13,328 bases of DNA, from contig DATHNF010000037.1 of the NCBI GenBank assembly GCA_035486285.1, positions 1 through 13,328 on the forward strand. The letters run 5' to 3'. Below, one piece after another: positions 11,421 to 13,328 of the stretch. The position numbers and the translations under genes were made by a program. Origin of the DNA: DATHNF01 sp035486285. Lineage in GTDB: Bacteria; Patescibacteriota; Saccharimonadia; Saccharimonadales; UBA4665. The notes beneath the pieces are model-generated. The model searched no databases and was not told where the DNA came from. It was given only the letters and a program-made list of their open reading frames with translations. Position 1 is the first letter of the stretch, and every line of letters begins with the position of its first letter.

Positions 11421-12665
11421 TTACTCCCACTTGAAGACGCGGAAAGCAATGGCGTAGATAATGACAAACCAGATGGCTATCAAGCCGAGCTGCGGGCCAA
11501 TGTCGAGCAGGCTCTTACCTTCGGTGGTCAACTGCCGTAAGCCGTCAATAACCGGAGTCAACGGCAGGTACGTTGTTACGTTCTGCAGCCAGTGTGGCAT
11601 ATCAAAACGCGGGAAGAAGGTACCGGAGAGGAAGAGCATTGGGAAAACAATGATGTTGCTGAGCGGCGCGGCCTGGCGCTCGTTCTTAGCCCAGCCGCCG
11701 ATAGCTAACCCGAGGCCCAGGATCATGAAAATGCTCAAGATGGTAAAGAGCGCTATCTCCAAGTAATTACCTTCAACCTTGAGGTGGAAGACCTTGATAG
11801 CCACCGCGAACTGGATAGTAATCGAGATGATGCCCGTGGCGGCCTGGCTGAACATGGTCGCCAAGAAGTACTGCCAAACCTTCAGAGGAGTGGTGTGCAA
11901 ACGGCGCAGGATACCCTGTTTCTTGAGTTCGGGGAAGACGTTGACCGGCCCGAAAATACCCAAGCCAATGATTGAGAAGCCAAGCAGGCCGGAGAATGTG
12001 TAGTCAAAGGCCGTCAGGCTCTTCTCGTTCAACTGTTTACCGACAACCGAAAATGGCTGCTGGACACTTACAAATTTAGCGTTTATAGACTTAAGCGTGC
12101 CTTGCAAGACCGTCGTCAGCGTCTGCCCGGTACCGGAGCTACTCTGGTTATATAGCAGCTCGGCCTGGCCCGAGGGATAGCTTTGTCCCGCGTGAACTAC
12201 ACCGAAGCTAGCGGGCAGTATAATAATGCCGTCTATTTGGCTCTTGCTCATCTTGTCCTCGGCGGCAGCCAGACTGTTGATAGACTTGTCGACTTTGAAG
12301 ACTTTACTGCCCTGCATTTGCTGGGTGAAACTCTTGGCGAAGGCAGTATGCGAATCATTCAGAAGCGCTACGTTGAATGAGACATTACCGCTACCGCTAT
12401 TCAAACTACCGAATACAAACAGGAATATCAGGGGAAACAGGATGCCGAAAAACTGCGCCAGGCGGTCACGGAAGAAACGGCGGGTACTGAGCTTGGTGAA
12501 GACCAGCACCGTACGAAGCTGCTGCGGCAAGAAGTCCATCAATGAGCGTTGATGGCTGGGGCTTTCTTGAGCTTTTGGAGCCTGGGAAGGCCGCGGCCGC
12601 CGTTTGAGAGCTATCCGCAATACGACCAAAGCTACAAGCACAATAATAATTAGTAAGCCGCTCAT
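11421..12665 (-). CDS. ABC-2 type transporter permease
   Basis: A 414-residue membrane protein. After an unusual extra N-terminal helix (2-20) and a Pro/Lys-rich linker, it has the ABC-2 layout: a first core helix (FFGILFPLIFLFVFGSL, 72-88), a large extracytoplasmic domain (~89-215), then about five helices including the GIFGPVNVFPELKKQGILRRLHTTPL coupling region and NIIVFPMLFLSGTFFPRFDMPHWLQ. This family exports drugs, lipids or polysaccharides; the substrate cannot be read from the sequence. It begins 3 bases after the ATPase stop, with GAGGG about 8 bases before its ATG, so the two are made together. Confidence 0.88.
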   Translation of the reverse strand: MSGLLIIIVLVALVVLRIALKRRPRPSQAPKAQESPSHQRSLMDFLPQQLRTVLVFTKLSTRRFFRDRLAQFFGILFPLIFLFVFGSLNSGSGNVSFNVALLNDSHTAFAKSFTQQMQGSKVFKVDKSINSLAAAEDKMSKSQIDGIIILPASFGVVHAGQSYPSGQAELLYNQSSSGTGQTLTTVLQGTLKSINAKFVSVQQPFSVVGKQLNEKSLTAFDYTFSGLLGFSIIGLGIFGPVNVFPELKKQGILRRLHTTPLKVWQYFLATMFSQAATGIISITIQFAVAIKVFHLKVEGNYLEIALFTILSIFMILGLGLAIGGWAKNERQAAPLSNIIVFPMLFLSGTFFPRFDMPHWLQNVTTYLPLTPVIDGLRQLTTEGKSLLDIGPQLGLIAIWFVIIYAIAFRVFKWE

Positions 12666-12668
12666 CGT

Positions 12669-13328
12669 TTAATCCCTCAGCGCCTTCCCCGTTAAGTCAA
12701 TGAAGACGTCGTCGAGGTTGGCCTGTTCGACTTTTTGCTCTTTCGTGAAACCGCGTTTTAGCAGTTGCTTGATAAGATTGTGCGGCGTGTCGAGGGCGAT
12801 GATCTTGCCATTGTCCATAATCGCTACCCGGTCACAAAGTAGTTCGGCTTCATCGAGGTAATGCGTCGTCATAATAACGGTCACGCCCTTATCGCGGACG
12901 AAGCCTATGAGCTCCCAAAGATTGCGGCGGGCCTGCGGGTCGAGACCGGTGGTTGGCTCATCAAGGAAAAAAACTTTGGGACTGTGAACTAGCGCAGCAG
13001 CAATGCTGAGCCGTTGCCGTTGGCCGCCAGATAACTGTTCGGGATAGCTGTTAACCTTGTCGGCAAGCTGCACTTCGTCGAGAAACTCCCGAGCGTTGAC
13101 CTGCTCACCGTAAGCAGCGGCAAACATCTCTATGATCTCCGACAATTTCTGTTTATCCTGAAAAGCTGGGGTTTGCGGTTGGACACCAATGATTTTCTTT
13201 ATCTCATTAGGCTGGCTAGCAACATCAATGCCGTCAACCGTGATGCTGCCGCCATCGATTTCCCGCATAGTCTCGATCATCTCCAGCGTCGTGGTCTTGC
13301 CGGCACCATTTGGACCGAGGATGCCGAA
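12669..13328 (-). CDS. ABC transporter ATP-binding protein (5' end outside window)
   Basis: The partner ATPase of the permease. The frame stays open to the window edge, beyond the internal ATG at 13280, and Walker A (FGILGPNGAGKTTTLEMIE) is in the last visible codons. Also present are the Q-loop region (IIGVQPQTPAF), the signature LSGGQRQRLSIAAALVH, Walker B VFFLDEPTTGLDP, and the H-switch MTTHYLDEAELLCDRVAIMDNGKI. These place it in the DrrA/CcmA-like group that pairs with ABC-2 permeases for export. About 220 residues are seen; perhaps 30-40 N-terminal residues are missing. Confidence 0.92.
   Translation of the reverse strand, partial: FGILGPNGAGKTTTLEMIETMREIDGGSITVDGIDVASQPNEIKKIIGVQPQTPAFQDKQKLSEIIEMFAAAYGEQVNAREFLDEVQLADKVNSYPEQLSGGQRQRLSIAAALVHSPKVFFLDEPTTGLDPQARRNLWELIGFVRDKGVTVIMTTHYLDEAELLCDRVAIMDNGKIIALDTPHNLIKQLLKRGFTKEQKVEQANLDDVFIDLTGKALRD

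Noticed and set aside
1..13328. CRISPR array
   Set aside because: No regularly spaced repeats of CRISPR size were found; the CAGTAA sites are too short and too close.

Overview
The window joins two kinds of DNA at a tRNA gene. Positions 1 to about 6906 are the right-hand part of an integrated mobile element. Positions 6907 to 13328 look like ordinary chromosome. All genes read with the standard code, and TGA is used as a stop, so this is not one of the lineages that recode TGA. Small genes, a serine recombinase with a phage-type replicative ATPase, several unrecognised lineage-type proteins, and promoters that leave little or no 5' leader together suggest a Candidatus Saccharibacteria / Patescibacteria-like genome. 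That assignment is inference, made without a database search.

Element (1-6906): the 3' end of a C5 cytosine DNA methyltransferase converges on an HNH nuclease gene, a probable restriction-modification pair. Then come a 60-residue SHOCT-domain protein, a DUF5681-like protein and a membrane-anchored DUF4352-like protein. Upstream of the DUF4352-like gene is a dense nest of inverted repeats that reads best as a structured RNA. An unrecognised 175-residue protein follows. The last block is a replication/integration module: small ORF, P-loop replicative ATPase, 54-residue ORF and large serine recombinase, tightly packed on the + strand. A cluster of three CAGTAA-type repeats occurs at 1551-1573 and again in inverted orientation at 5149-5171.

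Junction (6907-6981): the recombinase reading frame runs into the antisense of an initiator tRNA-fMet gene and stops inside it. The element therefore sits at the 3' end of that tRNA. The other end of the element lies left of the window.

Chromosome (6982-13328): an FtsB/DivIC-like division gene is flanked by two tRNA genes that both carry a CAU anticodon, initiator tRNA on one side and elongator Met or Ile2 on the other. Both tRNAs are preceded by the same conserved leader of about 75-90 bases, ending in an ATGAGA...TCTCAT hairpin 9-10 bases before the tRNA. This paired leader is the most interesting chromosomal feature. Beyond it are an unknown acidic protein, a tRNA-dihydrouridine synthase coupled to an unknown 331-residue protein, another unknown protein with a nearly leaderless promoter, and an ABC-2 type export operon (permease plus ATPase, the latter cut by the window edge).
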